Below, piece after piece: positions 20,244 to 31,085 of a stretch of DNA of 64,000 nt (within the stretch, counting starts at the first letter, position 1; every line of letters starts with the position of its first letter). Origin of the DNA: Microbacterium esteraromaticum. GTDB lineage: Bacteria; Actinomycetota; Actinomycetes; Actinomycetales; Microbacteriaceae. The position numbers and the translations under genes are program-made. The notes beneath the pieces are model-generated. The model made no database searches and was not told where the DNA came from. It worked only from the letters and a program-made list of their open reading frames with translations. The DNA lies in NCBI RefSeq assembly GCF_016907315.1, contig NZ_JAFBBS010000001.1, positions 372,001 through 436,000 on the forward strand. The letters are read 5' to 3'.

Positions 20244-20350
20244 GCCGCGGGGATGTACGCCTGCCGCGGAGAGCTCCCGCGAACTCGTCCGCGCGAAGCG
20301 AACTCGTCCGCGCGAAGCGCACATCTCCGCGCGAAGCGCACATCTCCGCG
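20244..20350 (+). repeat. Right copy of direct repeat around the DUF559 gene
   Basis: Same orientation as the copy at 19207. Inside it the 19-base unit GAACTCGTCCGCGCGAAGC is present twice in tandem and is followed by two copies of GCACATCTCCGCGC-type units, so it is longer than the left copy. It lies 107 bases upstream of the DUF559 start. The bases from 20351 to 20428 are purine-rich and lead into the next gene. Confidence 0.75.
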
Positions 20351-20428
20351 CAGGGCTCACGGCGCACGGCGCAGGACGCGCGGGAGACGCAGGAGGCGCA
20401 GGACAAGCAGGACGAGCAGGAAGGCTAC

Positions 20429-21103
20429 ATGGACCCGCATAGAGTCGAGGGCATGGCCAGCCGTCGCACCGCCCTCCGCCCGCCCCTGGTCTCGGAGCCC
20501 GATCTGCCGGACATCGTGAGTCCCGCCGCTCCCCGTCGCAGTTCCGATCTGAGAGCCGCGATCATCGAAGTAGACGGCGAGGCCGATCTCGCGCATTCGA
20601 CGCTCGAGCAGTGCGTCCTCAGCGGCAGCGGGTCGGCACTCGACCTCGACGGCGCCACGATGATGGATGTGGACGTACGCGATCTCCGCGTCGCCAAGGT
20701 CTCGGCACGGCGATCGACTCTCCGTCGTGTGCGCATCTCAGGAGGTCGCCTCGGGACCCTGGATCTCAGCGACAGCGGCGTCCACGAACTCGAGCTGCGC
20801 GATGTGCGCATCGACTACCTCACGCTGGCCGGATGCAAGGCCGTCGACGTGCGCGTGGATTCCTGCAGGATCGCTGCCCTCGACATGCCGGGCGCGACGC
20901 TCTCGCGTGTGGCGTTCGCAGCCACGTCCAGCGACGAGGTCGACCCGCGCGGCATGCGAGCGGAGCATCTCGATCTTCGCGGACTCGACGCCCTGGGCTT
21001 CCTCGACGTCACGGCATTGCGCGGCGCGACGCTGACGCTGCGTCAGGTGGAGCTGCTTGCGCCGGTCTTCGCCACGGCGGCCGGCATCCTCATCAGCGAC
21101 TGA
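20429..21103 (+). CDS. Pentapeptide-repeat-like protein
   Basis: A 224-residue protein, exact function unknown. From about residue 60 it consists of short alternating-pattern units such as LGTLDLSDSGVHELELRDVR and VDVRVDSCRIAALDMPGATL, which suggest a right-handed beta-helix as in pentapeptide-repeat proteins, although the A(D/N)LXX pattern is degenerate. No signal peptide. The ATG at 20429 is preceded by AGGAAGG at a short distance; an in-frame ATG at 20453 has a weaker site. Confidence 0.6.
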   Translation: MDPHRVEGMASRRTALRPPLVSEPDLPDIVSPAAPRRSSDLRAAIIEVDGEADLAHSTLEQCVLSGSGSALDLDGATMMDVDVRDLRVAKVSARRSTLRRVRISGGRLGTLDLSDSGVHELELRDVRIDYLTLAGCKAVDVRVDSCRIAALDMPGATLSRVAFAATSSDEVDPRGMRAEHLDLRGLDALGFLDVTALRGATLTLRQVELLAPVFATAAGILISD

Positions 21104-21121
21104 GCGCGCTCCGCTGCCGGA

Positions 21122-22602
<1,481 letters not shown>

Positions 22603-22606
<4 letters not shown>

Positions 22607-23412
22607 GCGCGCCTCCCCTCCACGCTGGCGCGCAGCGCACGACCGATGACCGTCGCGCTGATCACCGTGAGGGTGATCGCCAGACCGGGGAAGACCGAGA
22701 TCCACCAGGCCCGGCCGAGGACGTTCCGACCGCCCGAGAGCATCAGCCCCCACTCCGGTGCGGGCTCCGATGGCCCGAGGCCGAGGAAGCTGAGGCCTGC
22801 GGCGGCCAGGATGCTCGATCCGATGCCGATCGTCGCGAGCACGCTCAGCGATCCGAGCACCCCAGGCGCGACGTGACGCGTGAAGGTGCGCACGGGCCCG
22901 ACGCCGAGAATGCGCGCAGCCTCGACGTGCTCGGCGACGCGCAGCGTGCGGGTCTGCGTGCGGGCGAGGCGGATGTACACCGGCACCGCGGCGATCGTGA
23001 CGGCGATCGCGACGTTCACCGCGCCGGGTCCGAGCACGGCCACGACGATCAGGGCGATGAGGAACTCGGGGAAGGCGAGCAGGACGTCGGTGGCGCGCAT
23101 CGCCGCCGAGTCGAGAATCCGTGGCGCGACGCCCGACAGCGAGCCGAGCACGAGACCGACGGCCACGGCGAGCAGGGTGGCGAGCAGACCGATGCCGACG
23201 GAGCGCCCGGCTCCGTGGACGACGCGGGAGAAGACGTCGCGCCCCGACTGATCCGTGCCGAAGAGATGCGCTCCTCCCGGCGCCTCGAGAGCGGAGCGCA
23301 CGTCGGCGCGCAGCGGATCATGAGTTGCCAGGGCATCGGGGAACACCGCGGCGAGCGCGACCGCGGCGAGGAACATCACCGCGAGGACGAGTGCGGTACG
23401 TCTGGCGATCAT
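22603..23412 (-). CDS. Peptide-type ABC transporter permease (DppC-like)
   Basis: Inner-membrane permease of 269 residues of the OppBC family. DPLRADVR and HLFGTDQSGRDVFSRVVHGA near the N-terminus are typical of the C-subunit; EAARILGVGPVRTFTRHVAP is the loop that contacts the ATPase. About six membrane spans. Start ATG overlaps the upstream permease stop by ATGA. Confidence 0.93.
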
Positions 23413-24374
23413 CGCCGCTCCTCGATCGCGGGCGCTTCGAAGGCTGCGGGACGAGCACGCAGCCGCGCGTCGATGAGCGGGTGCAGCAGCTCGACGATGA
23501 CGTTCACGACGACGAAGACCGCAGCACTGAGCATGATCACGCCGGCGACGACGGGCAGGTCGCGGTCGACGATGGCGGTCAGCGTCACGCGTCCGAGCCC
23601 CGGCCTGGCGAAGACCGTCTCGACGAGCACCGCACCGCCGAGAAGCGAACCGATGAGATACGCGGTGAGCGTCAGGGCGCCGGCCGCGCCGTGACGCAGC
23701 GAGTGACGCAGCACGAGGCGGGCGGGCCCCGCGCCGCGCGAGCGCGCTGTCTCCGCGAACGGCTGCCGCTCCGCCTCGTCGATGCCGTCTCGCAGCACCT
23801 GGCTGATCAGCGCCGACACCGGGAGGGCGAGCGTGACGGCGGGCAGCACGACCGTGGCGGGGCTGCGGGTCCCTGCCACGGGGAACCATCCGAGGCTGAA
23901 GGCGAAGACGGCGAGCAGCACGATGCCGATCCAGAACACCGGCGACGAGAGCACGATCAGCTCCCCGGTCACGACCGCCGCCCGAGCGATCCCCCTGCGC
24001 GCGAGCAGCGCCACGGCCAGGGCGATGAGGATCGCGATCAGCAGGGCCAGACCGGTGAGCTGCAGCGTGGAGCCGAGCTGGCGCCCGATGACGTCGCTGA
24101 CGGGCATCCGGAGCTGGTATGACGTACCGAGGTCGCCGCGCAGCAGCCCGCCGACGTACGAGAAGTACTGCTCGAGCGGCGGCCGGTCGAGGCCGAGCTC
24201 CGCGCGCACTCCTGCCTTGACGGCATCGCTGACCTTGGCCTGGGGGCCGAGCATGACCGAGACAGCATCGCCCGGGATGATCCGGAACGCGAGGAAGGCC
24301 AGCGTCGCCGCACCCCAGAGCACGAGGACGGCAGACGCGGCGATCCCCACGATCCGGATCAGGGCGTGCCGCAC
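23409..24374 (-). CDS. Peptide-type ABC transporter permease (DppB-like)
   Basis: Inner-membrane permease of 321 residues, B-subunit type: FRIIPGDAVSVMLGP after the first span, then RGDLGTSYQLRMPVSDVI, and the ATPase-contact loop ETARSRGAGPARLVLRHSLR. Six spans are expected. The GTG start is one base after the stop of the binding protein. Confidence 0.93.
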   Translation of the reverse strand: MRHALIRIVGIAASAVLVLWGAATLAFLAFRIIPGDAVSVMLGPQAKVSDAVKAGVRAELGLDRPPLEQYFSYVGGLLRGDLGTSYQLRMPVSDVIGRQLGSTLQLTGLALLIAILIALAVALLARRGIARAAVVTGELIVLSSPVFWIGIVLLAVFAFSLGWFPVAGTRSPATVVLPAVTLALPVSALISQVLRDGIDEAERQPFAETARSRGAGPARLVLRHSLRHGAAGALTLTAYLIGSLLGGAVLVETVFARPGLGRVTLTAIVDRDLPVVAGVIMLSAAVFVVVNVIVELLHPLIDARLRARPAAFEAPAIEERR

Positions 24375-24375
24375 G

Positions 24376-26001
24376 TCAGCGGCTGACGCTCGCGTCGTAG
24401 AACAGCGGACGGCCGTACAGGTCGTACTCGATGCCCCCGACGCCCTTCGCGGAGCCGGTGATCAGCGACGACACGTAGAGCGGCACGATCGCGACGTGCT
24501 CGGCGTTCCACTGCTGCAGCTCGGTGTAGATCTTCGCGCGCTCGGCGGTGTCGGACGTCGAGAGACCCTGCTCGAGCAGCTCGTCCACAGCAGGGTCGCT
24601 CACCTGCGAGGCGTTCTGGAAGCCGTCGGTCCCCAGGTGGCTGCGCAGCAGATCGGCGTCCACGCCCGAGAAGTCCCAGTCGGTGATGTCGTAGGTCTTC
24701 GGGCCGTACTGCTCGTTGTAGGCGGCGGGCTCGAGCTTCTCGCGCACGATCTCGAAGCCGACGTCCTTCAGGTCGGACTGAATGGCGTTGGCCAGCGCCG
24801 TGCGGTCGTCCGAGATCGGGGTCCAGGCGATCCAGCGGGCTGAGAGACGCTCGCCGTCCTTCATCCGGATGCCGTCTGCGCCACGCTCCGTCCAGCCGGC
24901 GTCGTCGAGAAGGGCGTTCGCCTTGTCGGCGTCGAATGCCCAGGTGCCCTCGAGCGACTCGTCGTAACCAGGGGTGGTCGGGCCGAGGATGCTCCAGGCA
25001 CGGGGGAACTCGCCGAAGAAGATCTCGTCGACGGCCGCATCGATGTCGATCGCCAGGGAGAACGCCTGGCGCACCTTCTGATCGGCGAACACGCCGTGCT
25101 TCTCGTTCAGGAACAGCGAGTAGGGCAGGCCGGGGTACTCCTTGGCCGTCACGGTGATGTCGTCGCCGAGGTCGGCGACGACGTTCGGCGGCAGCTGGGT
25201 GGCGACGTCGGCCTCGCCCGACGAGAGCACGCCGGCGCGGACGGATGCCTCGGGCAGCAGCTCGATGCGGAGCGTCTTGATCTTGGGAGCCTCGGCCCCG
25301 TCCGGCCCCCAGGCGTAGTCGTCGTTGCGGGTGTAGACGATCTCCTGGTCGGCGGTGTACTCGCTGAGCACGAACGGGCCGGTGCCGACCGTGACATCGG
25401 GACCGCCTGCCGCGAGCTGATCGGCCGAGCTCTCGAGCACCTTCGGCGACCAGAAGCCGAGCTGCGCGGTGCTGGCGGCCTGCAGGAAGGGTGCATACGG
25501 CTGGGTGAAGCTGACCTCGACCGTGTGCTCGCCGACCACCTCGGTGCCCGCGTACAGCTCGCCGCCGAGCATGCTGGCGGCCTGAGCAGACTTCGTCGCG
25601 GGGTCGACGATGCGGTCGAAGTTCGCCTTCACTGCGGCGGCGTCGAACGCCGTGCCGTCGGAGAAGGTGACGTCGTCGCGCAGTTCGAAGGTGTACGTGC
25701 GGCCGTCGTCCGACACCTTCCAGCTCTTGGCGAGCCACGGCGAGAACGAGCCATCGGCCTCCTGGAAGACGAGCGAGTCGAGCACCTGGCGCTGCACCAT
25801 GCCCGATACGTCGAGCTGGCTGGTCTGCGGATCCATGTGTCCTGCGGAGAGGTTCGCCCCCTCGATGGCCCAGACGAGTTCGGCGTCGGTGTCGGCGGAC
25901 CCGCCGTCGTCGGCGGGTCCAGCGCAGGCGCTGAGGAGGAGGGCGGATGCTGCTGCCAGGGCGACAACGGGCAGAAGGCGACGCACGGGGAAGGAAGGCA
26001 T
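24376..26001 (-). CDS. ABC transporter substrate-binding lipoprotein, family 5
   Basis: Solute-binding protein of 541 residues, SBP_bac_5 family (peptides, nickel, some sugars). It is a lipoprotein: signal peptide with lipobox LLSAC, then a short Gly/Asp linker. Core motifs include YTFELRDDVTFSDGTAFDA and VRQAFSLAIDID. The ATG at 26001 follows GAGG with seven bases between; an ATG 12 codons earlier has no ribosome site. First gene of the operon SBP, permease B, permease C, fused ATPase. Substrate not predictable from this sequence alone. Confidence 0.92.
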   Translation of the reverse strand: MPSFPVRRLLPVVALAAASALLLSACAGPADDGGSADTDAELVWAIEGANLSAGHMDPQTSQLDVSGMVQRQVLDSLVFQEADGSFSPWLAKSWKVSDDGRTYTFELRDDVTFSDGTAFDAAAVKANFDRIVDPATKSAQAASMLGGELYAGTEVVGEHTVEVSFTQPYAPFLQAASTAQLGFWSPKVLESSADQLAAGGPDVTVGTGPFVLSEYTADQEIVYTRNDDYAWGPDGAEAPKIKTLRIELLPEASVRAGVLSSGEADVATQLPPNVVADLGDDITVTAKEYPGLPYSLFLNEKHGVFADQKVRQAFSLAIDIDAAVDEIFFGEFPRAWSILGPTTPGYDESLEGTWAFDADKANALLDDAGWTERGADGIRMKDGERLSARWIAWTPISDDRTALANAIQSDLKDVGFEIVREKLEPAAYNEQYGPKTYDITDWDFSGVDADLLRSHLGTDGFQNASQVSDPAVDELLEQGLSTSDTAERAKIYTELQQWNAEHVAIVPLYVSSLITGSAKGVGGIEYDLYGRPLFYDASVSR

Positions 26002-26166
26002 TCGGGAACCTCGATGAGTGCGGGAAAAGGGGAACACTCCATCCTACCGGCGGTTGTTGCACTGGGTCGATCTACGAGTCCCACTGTGGCGACCGATAGA
26101 CTCGCGGGACAACCCACACTCAGGCACGCTCACACAGTGCCGCACACATCGCTCGAGGAGACCTCC

Positions 26167-28740
26167 ATGTCCAGCATCCCTGACAAGCCCGCACTCGAAG
26201 GCCTCGAGACGAAGTGGGGAGAGCGATGGTCGGCACAGGGCACCTTCCTCTTCGACCGCGCCCGCGCCGTGGCATCCGGCCGTGACAGCGTCTACTCGAT
26301 CGACACTCCCCCGCCCACCGCCTCCGGCAGCCTGCATATCGGCCACGTGTTCTCGTACACGCACACCGACATCAAGGCGCGATTCGAGCGCATGCGCGGA
26401 CGCAACGTGTTCTACCCGATGGGCTGGGACGACAACGGCCTGCCGACCGAGCGCCGCGTGCAGAACTATTACGGCGTGCGCTGCGATCCGTCTCTCCCCT
26501 ACGACCCCGACTTCACCCCGCCGTTCGAGGGCGGCGACAACAAGTCGTCGCGCGCTGCCGACCAGCAGCCCATCAGCCGGCGCAACTTCATCGAGCTCTG
26601 CGAGAAGCTGACCGTCGAGGACGAGAAGCAGTTCGAGGCGCTCTTCCGCCAGCTCGGATTGAGCGTCGACTGGACGCAGACGTACCGCACGATCTCCGAC
26701 GACACGATCAGGCAGAGCCAGCTCGCCTTCCTGCGCGGTCTTGAGCGCGGAGAGGCCTACCAGTCGCTGGCGCCCACCCTGTGGGACATCGACTTCCGCT
26801 CGGCGATCGCGCAGGCTGAGCTCGAAGACCGCGACCAGCAGGCGGCGTACCACCGCGTCGCCTTCCACAAGACCGACGGATCGGGTGACATCCACATCGA
26901 GACCACCCGTCCCGAGCTGCTTCCCGCCTGCGTCGCGCTCGTGGCGCACCCCGACGACGAGCGCTACCAGCCGTACTTCGGCAAGACGGTGCGCACCCCG
27001 ATCTTCGACGTCGAGGTGCCCGTGCTCGCGCACCACCTCGCGCAGCCCGACAAGGGCTCCGGCATCGCGATGATCTGCACCTTCGGCGACGTCACCGACA
27101 TCATCTGGTGGCGGGAGCTCGACCTTCCCAACCGCACCATCCTCGGCAAGGACGGCCGCGTGCTCGCCGACGTCCCTGAGGCCATCGTCTCCGAGGCGGG
27201 CAGGAACGCCTACGCCGAGCTCGCCGGCAAGACCGTCTTCAGCGCCCGTAAGAGCATGGTCGAGCAGCTGCAGGCGTCCGGTGACCTGCTCGAGGTCGGC
27301 AAGCCCTTCAATCACGCCGTGAAGTTCTTCGAGAAGGGCGATCGCCCTCTCGAGATCGTCTCAACGCGCCAGTGGTACATCCGCAATGGGGCGCGCGACC
27401 CGCAGCTGCGCGAGCAGCTGCTCGAGAACGGTCGATCGCTGAACTGGCACCCCGACTTCATGCGCGTCCGCTACGAGAACTGGGTAGGCGGCCTCACCGG
27501 CGATTGGCTCATCTCGCGCCAGCGGTTCTTCGGTGTGCCCATCCCTGTCTGGTACGCCCTCGATGAGAACGGAGAGCGCGACTACGACCGTGTGCTGACC
27601 CCCTCGCTCGATAGCCTGCCGATCGATCCGACGACCGATCTCCCCGACGGGTACACGGAAGAGCAGCGCGGTGTGCCCGGCGGCTTCGACGCCGAGCAGG
27701 ACATCTTCGACACCTGGGCGACCTCGTCGCTCACCCCTCAGCTGGCCGGCGGCTGGCAGCGTGACGAAGAACTGTGGAACACCGTCGCCCCGTTCGACCT
27801 GCGCCCCCAGGGCCAGGACATCATCCGCACCTGGCTGTTCTCGACCATGCTTCGCTCGACACTCGAGGACCAGCGCTCGCCGTGGCGCAACGCCGCGATC
27901 TCGGGCTTCATCGTCGACCCCGATCGCAAGAAGATGTCGAAGTCGAAGGGCAACGTCGTCACCCCGGCGGACATCCTCGACAAGCACGGCTCGGATGCGG
28001 TGCGCTACTGGTCGGCATCCAGCCGTCTCGGCATGGACGCCGCGTTCGACCCGCAGAACCCCACGCAGGTGAAGATCGGCCGTCGCCTGGCGATCAAGAT
28101 CCTGAACGCGGCGAAGTTCGTGCTGTCGTTCCCGGTGCCCGAGGGGGCGCAGGTCACGCACGCGCTCGACGCCTCGATGCTCACGGCTCTCGACCAGGTC
28201 GTGCGCGACGCGACGAAGGCGTACGAGAACTACGACCAGGCGAAGGCGCTGGAAGTCACCGAGGCGTTCTTCTGGACGTTCTGCGACGACTATCTCGAAC
28301 TGGTGAAGGAGCGCGCCTACGATCAGACCGACGTGGGCCAGGCCTCGGCCGCGCTCGCGCTGCACCTGGCGCTGTCGACGCTGCTGCGCCTGCTCGCCCC
28401 GATCGTGTCGTTCGCGACGGAGGAGGCGTGGTCGTGGTTCGAGGAGGGCTCCATCCACACCGCCGCCTGGCCCGAGCCGCTCGGCATCGAGGGCGACCCC
28501 GCGGTGCTCACGACCGCCAGCGAGGCGCTGATCGGCATCCGCCGCGCGAAGACCGAGGCGAAGGCATCGCAGAAGACTCCTGTCGCGACCGCCACGATCG
28601 CGGCGCCCGCGGCGAAGGTCGAGGCGCTCCGCGCCGCTGCCGACGACCTGCGCGCCGTGGGCCGCATCGCCGAGCTCACCTTCGCAGAGGCCGACGAGCT
28701 CGCCGTCACAGCGATCGAGCTGGCACCGGTGGAGAGCTGA
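26167..28740 (+). CDS. valS: Valyl-tRNA synthetase, archaeal/rickettsial-like form
   Basis: Charges tRNA-Val. 857 residues with HIGH (57-60, in GSLHIGHVFSYTHTD) and KKMSKSKGN. After the first motif it reads YPMGWDDNGLPTERRVQ, where ordinary bacterial ValS reads like GTDHAGIATQ; this is the variant known from archaea and rickettsiae and some Actinobacteria. The long C-terminal coiled-coil arm of common bacterial ValS is missing. The ATG follows GAGGAG, and a TAGACT -10-like box lies at 26097-26102. The frame is open far upstream but that part overlaps the divergent transporter gene and lacks signals. Confidence 0.95.
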   Translation: MSSIPDKPALEGLETKWGERWSAQGTFLFDRARAVASGRDSVYSIDTPPPTASGSLHIGHVFSYTHTDIKARFERMRGRNVFYPMGWDDNGLPTERRVQNYYGVRCDPSLPYDPDFTPPFEGGDNKSSRAADQQPISRRNFIELCEKLTVEDEKQFEALFRQLGLSVDWTQTYRTISDDTIRQSQLAFLRGLERGEAYQSLAPTLWDIDFRSAIAQAELEDRDQQAAYHRVAFHKTDGSGDIHIETTRPELLPACVALVAHPDDERYQPYFGKTVRTPIFDVEVPVLAHHLAQPDKGSGIAMICTFGDVTDIIWWRELDLPNRTILGKDGRVLADVPEAIVSEAGRNAYAELAGKTVFSARKSMVEQLQASGDLLEVGKPFNHAVKFFEKGDRPLEIVSTRQWYIRNGARDPQLREQLLENGRSLNWHPDFMRVRYENWVGGLTGDWLISRQRFFGVPIPVWYALDENGERDYDRVLTPSLDSLPIDPTTDLPDGYTEEQRGVPGGFDAEQDIFDTWATSSLTPQLAGGWQRDEELWNTVAPFDLRPQGQDIIRTWLFSTMLRSTLEDQRSPWRNAAISGFIVDPDRKKMSKSKGNVVTPADILDKHGSDAVRYWSASSRLGMDAAFDPQNPTQVKIGRRLAIKILNAAKFVLSFPVPEGAQVTHALDASMLTALDQVVRDATKAYENYDQAKALEVTEAFFWTFCDDYLELVKERAYDQTDVGQASAALALHLALSTLLRLLAPIVSFATEEAWSWFEEGSIHTAAWPEPLGIEGDPAVLTTASEALIGIRRAKTEAKASQKTPVATATIAAPAAKVEALRAAADDLRAVGRIAELTFAEADELAVTAIELAPVES

Positions 28741-28955
28741 TGCAGCTCGGCACTCGCTGGGCGACGGGAGCCGAGCCGCCTGCGTCGGTCCCCGCCGCCC
28801 TGCGCCCGGCGATCGCCGAGGTCGAGGCCCGTGGCCTTACCGGGCACTGGACGCTCACCTGGCTCGAAGGCCGGCCGATCGCGGAGCTGGATGCCGGGTG
28901 GGAGGTTCTGCTCACGGCATCCGGCGACGTCGTCGCCCGCCCTTTCCAGGACTGA
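28740..28955 (+). CDS. Small protein coupled to valS, unknown function
   Basis: A 71-residue protein, not recognised. It contains TGHWTLTWLEGRPIAELDAGW and no membrane segment; probably a small beta-rich cytoplasmic protein. Its ATG shares one base with the valS stop (TGATG), so it should be co-translated with valS. Confidence 0.65.
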   Translation: MQLGTRWATGAEPPASVPAALRPAIAEVEARGLTGHWTLTWLEGRPIAELDAGWEVLLTASGDVVARPFQD

Positions 28956-28994
28956 CCCGGGTCCTCTCTTCACCGCGGCGCATCGGACCGGCGC

Positions 28995-29213
28995 TCAGCG
29001 GCCAGAGAGACCGACCATCGCAAGAAGGTGGTCGACCTCGTGCGGGTCAGCGCGGCGGGTCTGCTGCTCCTGCAGCAGACTGAGCGCGATCTCTCGGCGC
29101 TCGGCACGAGCGGTCACCCGGCGCTCGACGTGCCGGGTGAGTGCTGCGGCCAGCTGCTGCAGCAGACGCTCGAACGGCGTGGGCGATGCGAGGCGAAGAG
29201 TTGCAGTGGTCAT
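28995..29213 (-). CDS. Small helical protein coupled to ArsR-type regulator
   Basis: A 72-residue, Arg-rich, all-helical protein of unknown function (FERLLQQLAAALTRHVERRV). The ATG at 29213 is preferred: AGGAG lies five bases upstream, made from the end of the regulator gene. A GTG two codons earlier is possible. Two bases separate it from the regulator stop, so both are on one message and it may act with that regulator. Confidence 0.65.
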   Translation of the reverse strand: MTTATLRLASPTPFERLLQQLAAALTRHVERRVTARAERREIALSLLQEQQTRRADPHEVDHLLAMVGLSGR

Positions 29214-29215
29214 GG

Positions 29216-29824
29216 TCACTCCTGATTCATGGCGCCGCGGCTGTTCGCCACGGGAAGATCGAAGACCTCGGCGCGCAGAGACACGCGCCGGGTGCCGGGC
29301 AGCGACTCCTGCCCCCGATAGCGCTCGACCGCCGCGTCGACCACGGCGGTGAGCTCATCCTTCAGCTCGGCCATCTGCTCAGGCGTGATGTCGAGCATCG
29401 TGGTCATGACCAGGCCGGCATCCCTCCAGCCCTCTGGCTGCTCGGACTCAGGACGGTTGATGTACTCCATCAGGGTCTGGTGACGAAGACGAAGGAACTC
29501 GGTCGTCACGATCTGCGCAGCGGCGCGGTTCGACGGCGACATCGCCTCGGCGGGACCCGGCATGTTGATCCGCCCCTTGGGCCGCTCCCACCAGCGCTCC
29601 CGTGCGGTCCCCCGGTCGGGAACCTCACGGATCAGATCGTGAGCGGCGAGGGCGCGCAGGTGGTAGCTGGTCGCGCCCGAGGTCTCGCCGATCAGCGCGG
29701 CGAGCGTGCTCGCCGTCTGGGGTCCGCGTTCGCTCAGCAGATCGTAGATCCGCACACGCAGCGGGTGCGCAAGAGCTTTCAGCGCACTGGCGTCAAGGGT
29801 GCGTATCTGCTGTTCGTCCGTCAT
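29216..29824 (-). CDS. ArsR-family winged-helix transcriptional regulator
   Basis: A 202-residue regulator. The N-terminal winged helix spans about residues 8-90: LKALAHPLRVRIYDLLSERG, then ASTLAALIGETSGATSYHLRALAAHDLI, typical of the HTH_20/ArsR group. The C-terminal half lacks metal-binding cysteines, so it probably senses something other than heavy metal. A perfect 11-bp inverted repeat 12 bases before the ATG is a likely operator, so it probably represses itself. A TATCTT box seven bases before the ATG suggests a leaderless message. Confidence 0.85.
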   Translation of the reverse strand: MTDEQQIRTLDASALKALAHPLRVRIYDLLSERGPQTASTLAALIGETSGATSYHLRALAAHDLIREVPDRGTARERWWERPKGRINMPGPAEAMSPSNRAAAQIVTTEFLRLRHQTLMEYINRPESEQPEGWRDAGLVMTTMLDITPEQMAELKDELTAVVDAAVERYRGQESLPGTRRVSLRAEVFDLPVANSRGAMNQE

Positions 29825-29836
29825 GCATGCAAAGAT

Positions 29837-29864
29837 ACTCTTGCAAATAGTTCTTTGCAAGAGT
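29837..29864. promoter_or_regulatory. Operator upstream of the ArsR-type gene
   Basis: ACTCTTGCAAA, six bases, TTTGCAAGAGT: an 11-bp perfect inverted repeat of the size typical for ArsR dimers. It overlaps the region where RNA polymerase would bind for the regulator. A further half-site-like GTGCAAAGAAA (minus strand) adjoins it. Not tested. Confidence 0.7.
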
Positions 29865-29885
29865 TTCTTTGCACGTCTTCTCGAG

Positions 29886-31064
29886 TCAGTTCTCGGCGTC
29901 GCGGGCGGCGACGAACGCCGCCACGCAGCGTTCGACCTGCTCGCTCGTGTGCGCCGCTGAGAGCTGCACACGGATGCGCGCCTTGCCGCGCGGTACGACA
30001 GGGAAGCTGAACGCAGTGACGTACACGCCCTGGCGCTGCATCTCGTCGGCGATACGCGCGGTGAGCGCCGCGTCGCCGAACATCACCGGCACGATCGGGT
30101 GCTCGCCGGGGAGCAGGTCGAAGCCCTCCTCGGTCATGCGGCGGCGGAACAGCTCGGCATTCCCGGTCAGTCGTGCCCGCAGGTCTGCCGAGCCCTCGAC
30201 CAGGTCGAGCGCAGTGAGGGTGCCCGCGACGATCGAGGGCGCGAGCGTGTTCGAGAAGAGGTACGGTCGCGAACGCTGACGCAGCAGGGCGACGATGTCG
30301 CGGTGTGCGGCGACGTAGCCGCCCGATGCTCCACCCAGCGCCTTGCCGAAGGTGCCGGTGTAGATGTCGACGCGGTCAGAGACGCCGCAGAACTCGGGAG
30401 TGCCGCGTCCGTTCTCACCGACGAACCCGACCGCATGCGAGTCATCGACGAAGACGAGTGCGTCGTAGCGCTCCGCCAGGTCGCAGATCTCACGCAGCGG
30501 GGCGATGTAGCCGTCCATCGAGAAGACGCCGTCGGTCACGACGACGCGGAATCGGGCATCCGACGCGGCCTTGAGCTGCTCTTCCAGATCAGCCATGTCG
30601 CGGTTGCGGTAGCGCAGACGGCGCGCCTTCGACAGTCGGATGCCGTCGATGATCGACGCGTGGTTCAGCTCGTCCGAGATGATCGCGTCGTCCGCCGTGA
30701 ACAGCGTCTCGAACACACCGCCGTTCGCGTCGAAGCACGAGGAGTACAGGATCGCGTCGTCGGTGCCGAGGAAGGCGGCGAGACGCCGCTCGAGCTCGAG
30801 GTGCTGCTCCTGCGTGCCGCAGATGAAGCGGACGCTCGCAAGGCCGTAGCCCCACTCGTCGAGTGCGCCCTTCGCGGCCGCGAGGATGCGCTCGTCGTCG
30901 GCGAGACCCAGATAGTTGTTGGCGCAGAAGTTGAGCACCTCGACGCCTCCGGTCACGATCTCGGCCTTCTGCGGGCCCGAGATCCCTCGTTCCCGCTTGG
31001 TGAGCCCCGCCTCCTCGATGCCGGCGAGCTCGGACTGCAGGTGATCCTTGAATGTCGTGTACAT
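29886..31064 (-). CDS. kbl: Glycine C-acetyltransferase (2-amino-3-ketobutyrate CoA ligase)
   Basis: PLP enzyme of 392 residues that splits 2-amino-3-oxobutyrate with CoA into glycine and acetyl-CoA, the second step of threonine degradation. The PLP lysine is Lys241 in [11 protein letters not shown], with [10 protein letters not shown] before it. An AAGGAGC site precedes the ATG. It follows tdh by 21 bases, and together the pair turns threonine into glycine and acetyl-CoA. Confidence 0.96.
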   Translation of the reverse strand: MYTTFKDHLQSELAGIEEAGLTKRERGISGPQKAEIVTGGVEVLNFCANNYLGLADDERILAAAKGALDEWGYGLASVRFICGTQEQHLELERRLAAFLGTDDAILYSSCFDANGGVFETLFTADDAIISDELNHASIIDGIRLSKARRLRYRNRDMADLEEQLKAASDARFRVVVTDGVFSMDGYIAPLREICDLAERYDALVFVDDSHAVGFVGENGRGTPEFCGVSDRVDIYTGTFGKALGGASGGYVAAHRDIVALLRQRSRPYLFSNTLAPSIVAGTLTALDLVEGSADLRARLTGNAELFRRRMTEEGFDLLPGEHPIVPVMFGDAALTARIADEMQRQGVYVTAFSFPVVPRGKARIRVQLSAAHTSEQVERCVAAFVAARDAEN

Positions 31065-31085
31065 GGCTGCTCCTTGCAGTCGTTC

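Noticed and set aside
20138..20341. Longer start for the DUF559 gene
   Set aside because: The extension translates the repeat element itself (RFARRCALRADEFA-type peptide, also seen from the left repeat), so it is not protein coding.
19207..20350. CRISPR array
   Set aside because: The repeats are two copies 1 kb apart with a gene between and irregular internal duplications; there are no regular spacers and no cas genes.
25096..26166. Long N-terminal extension of valS
   Set aside because: The frame stays open across the divergent binding-protein gene, but ValS homology begins at the ATG at 26167, which has GAGGAG before it.
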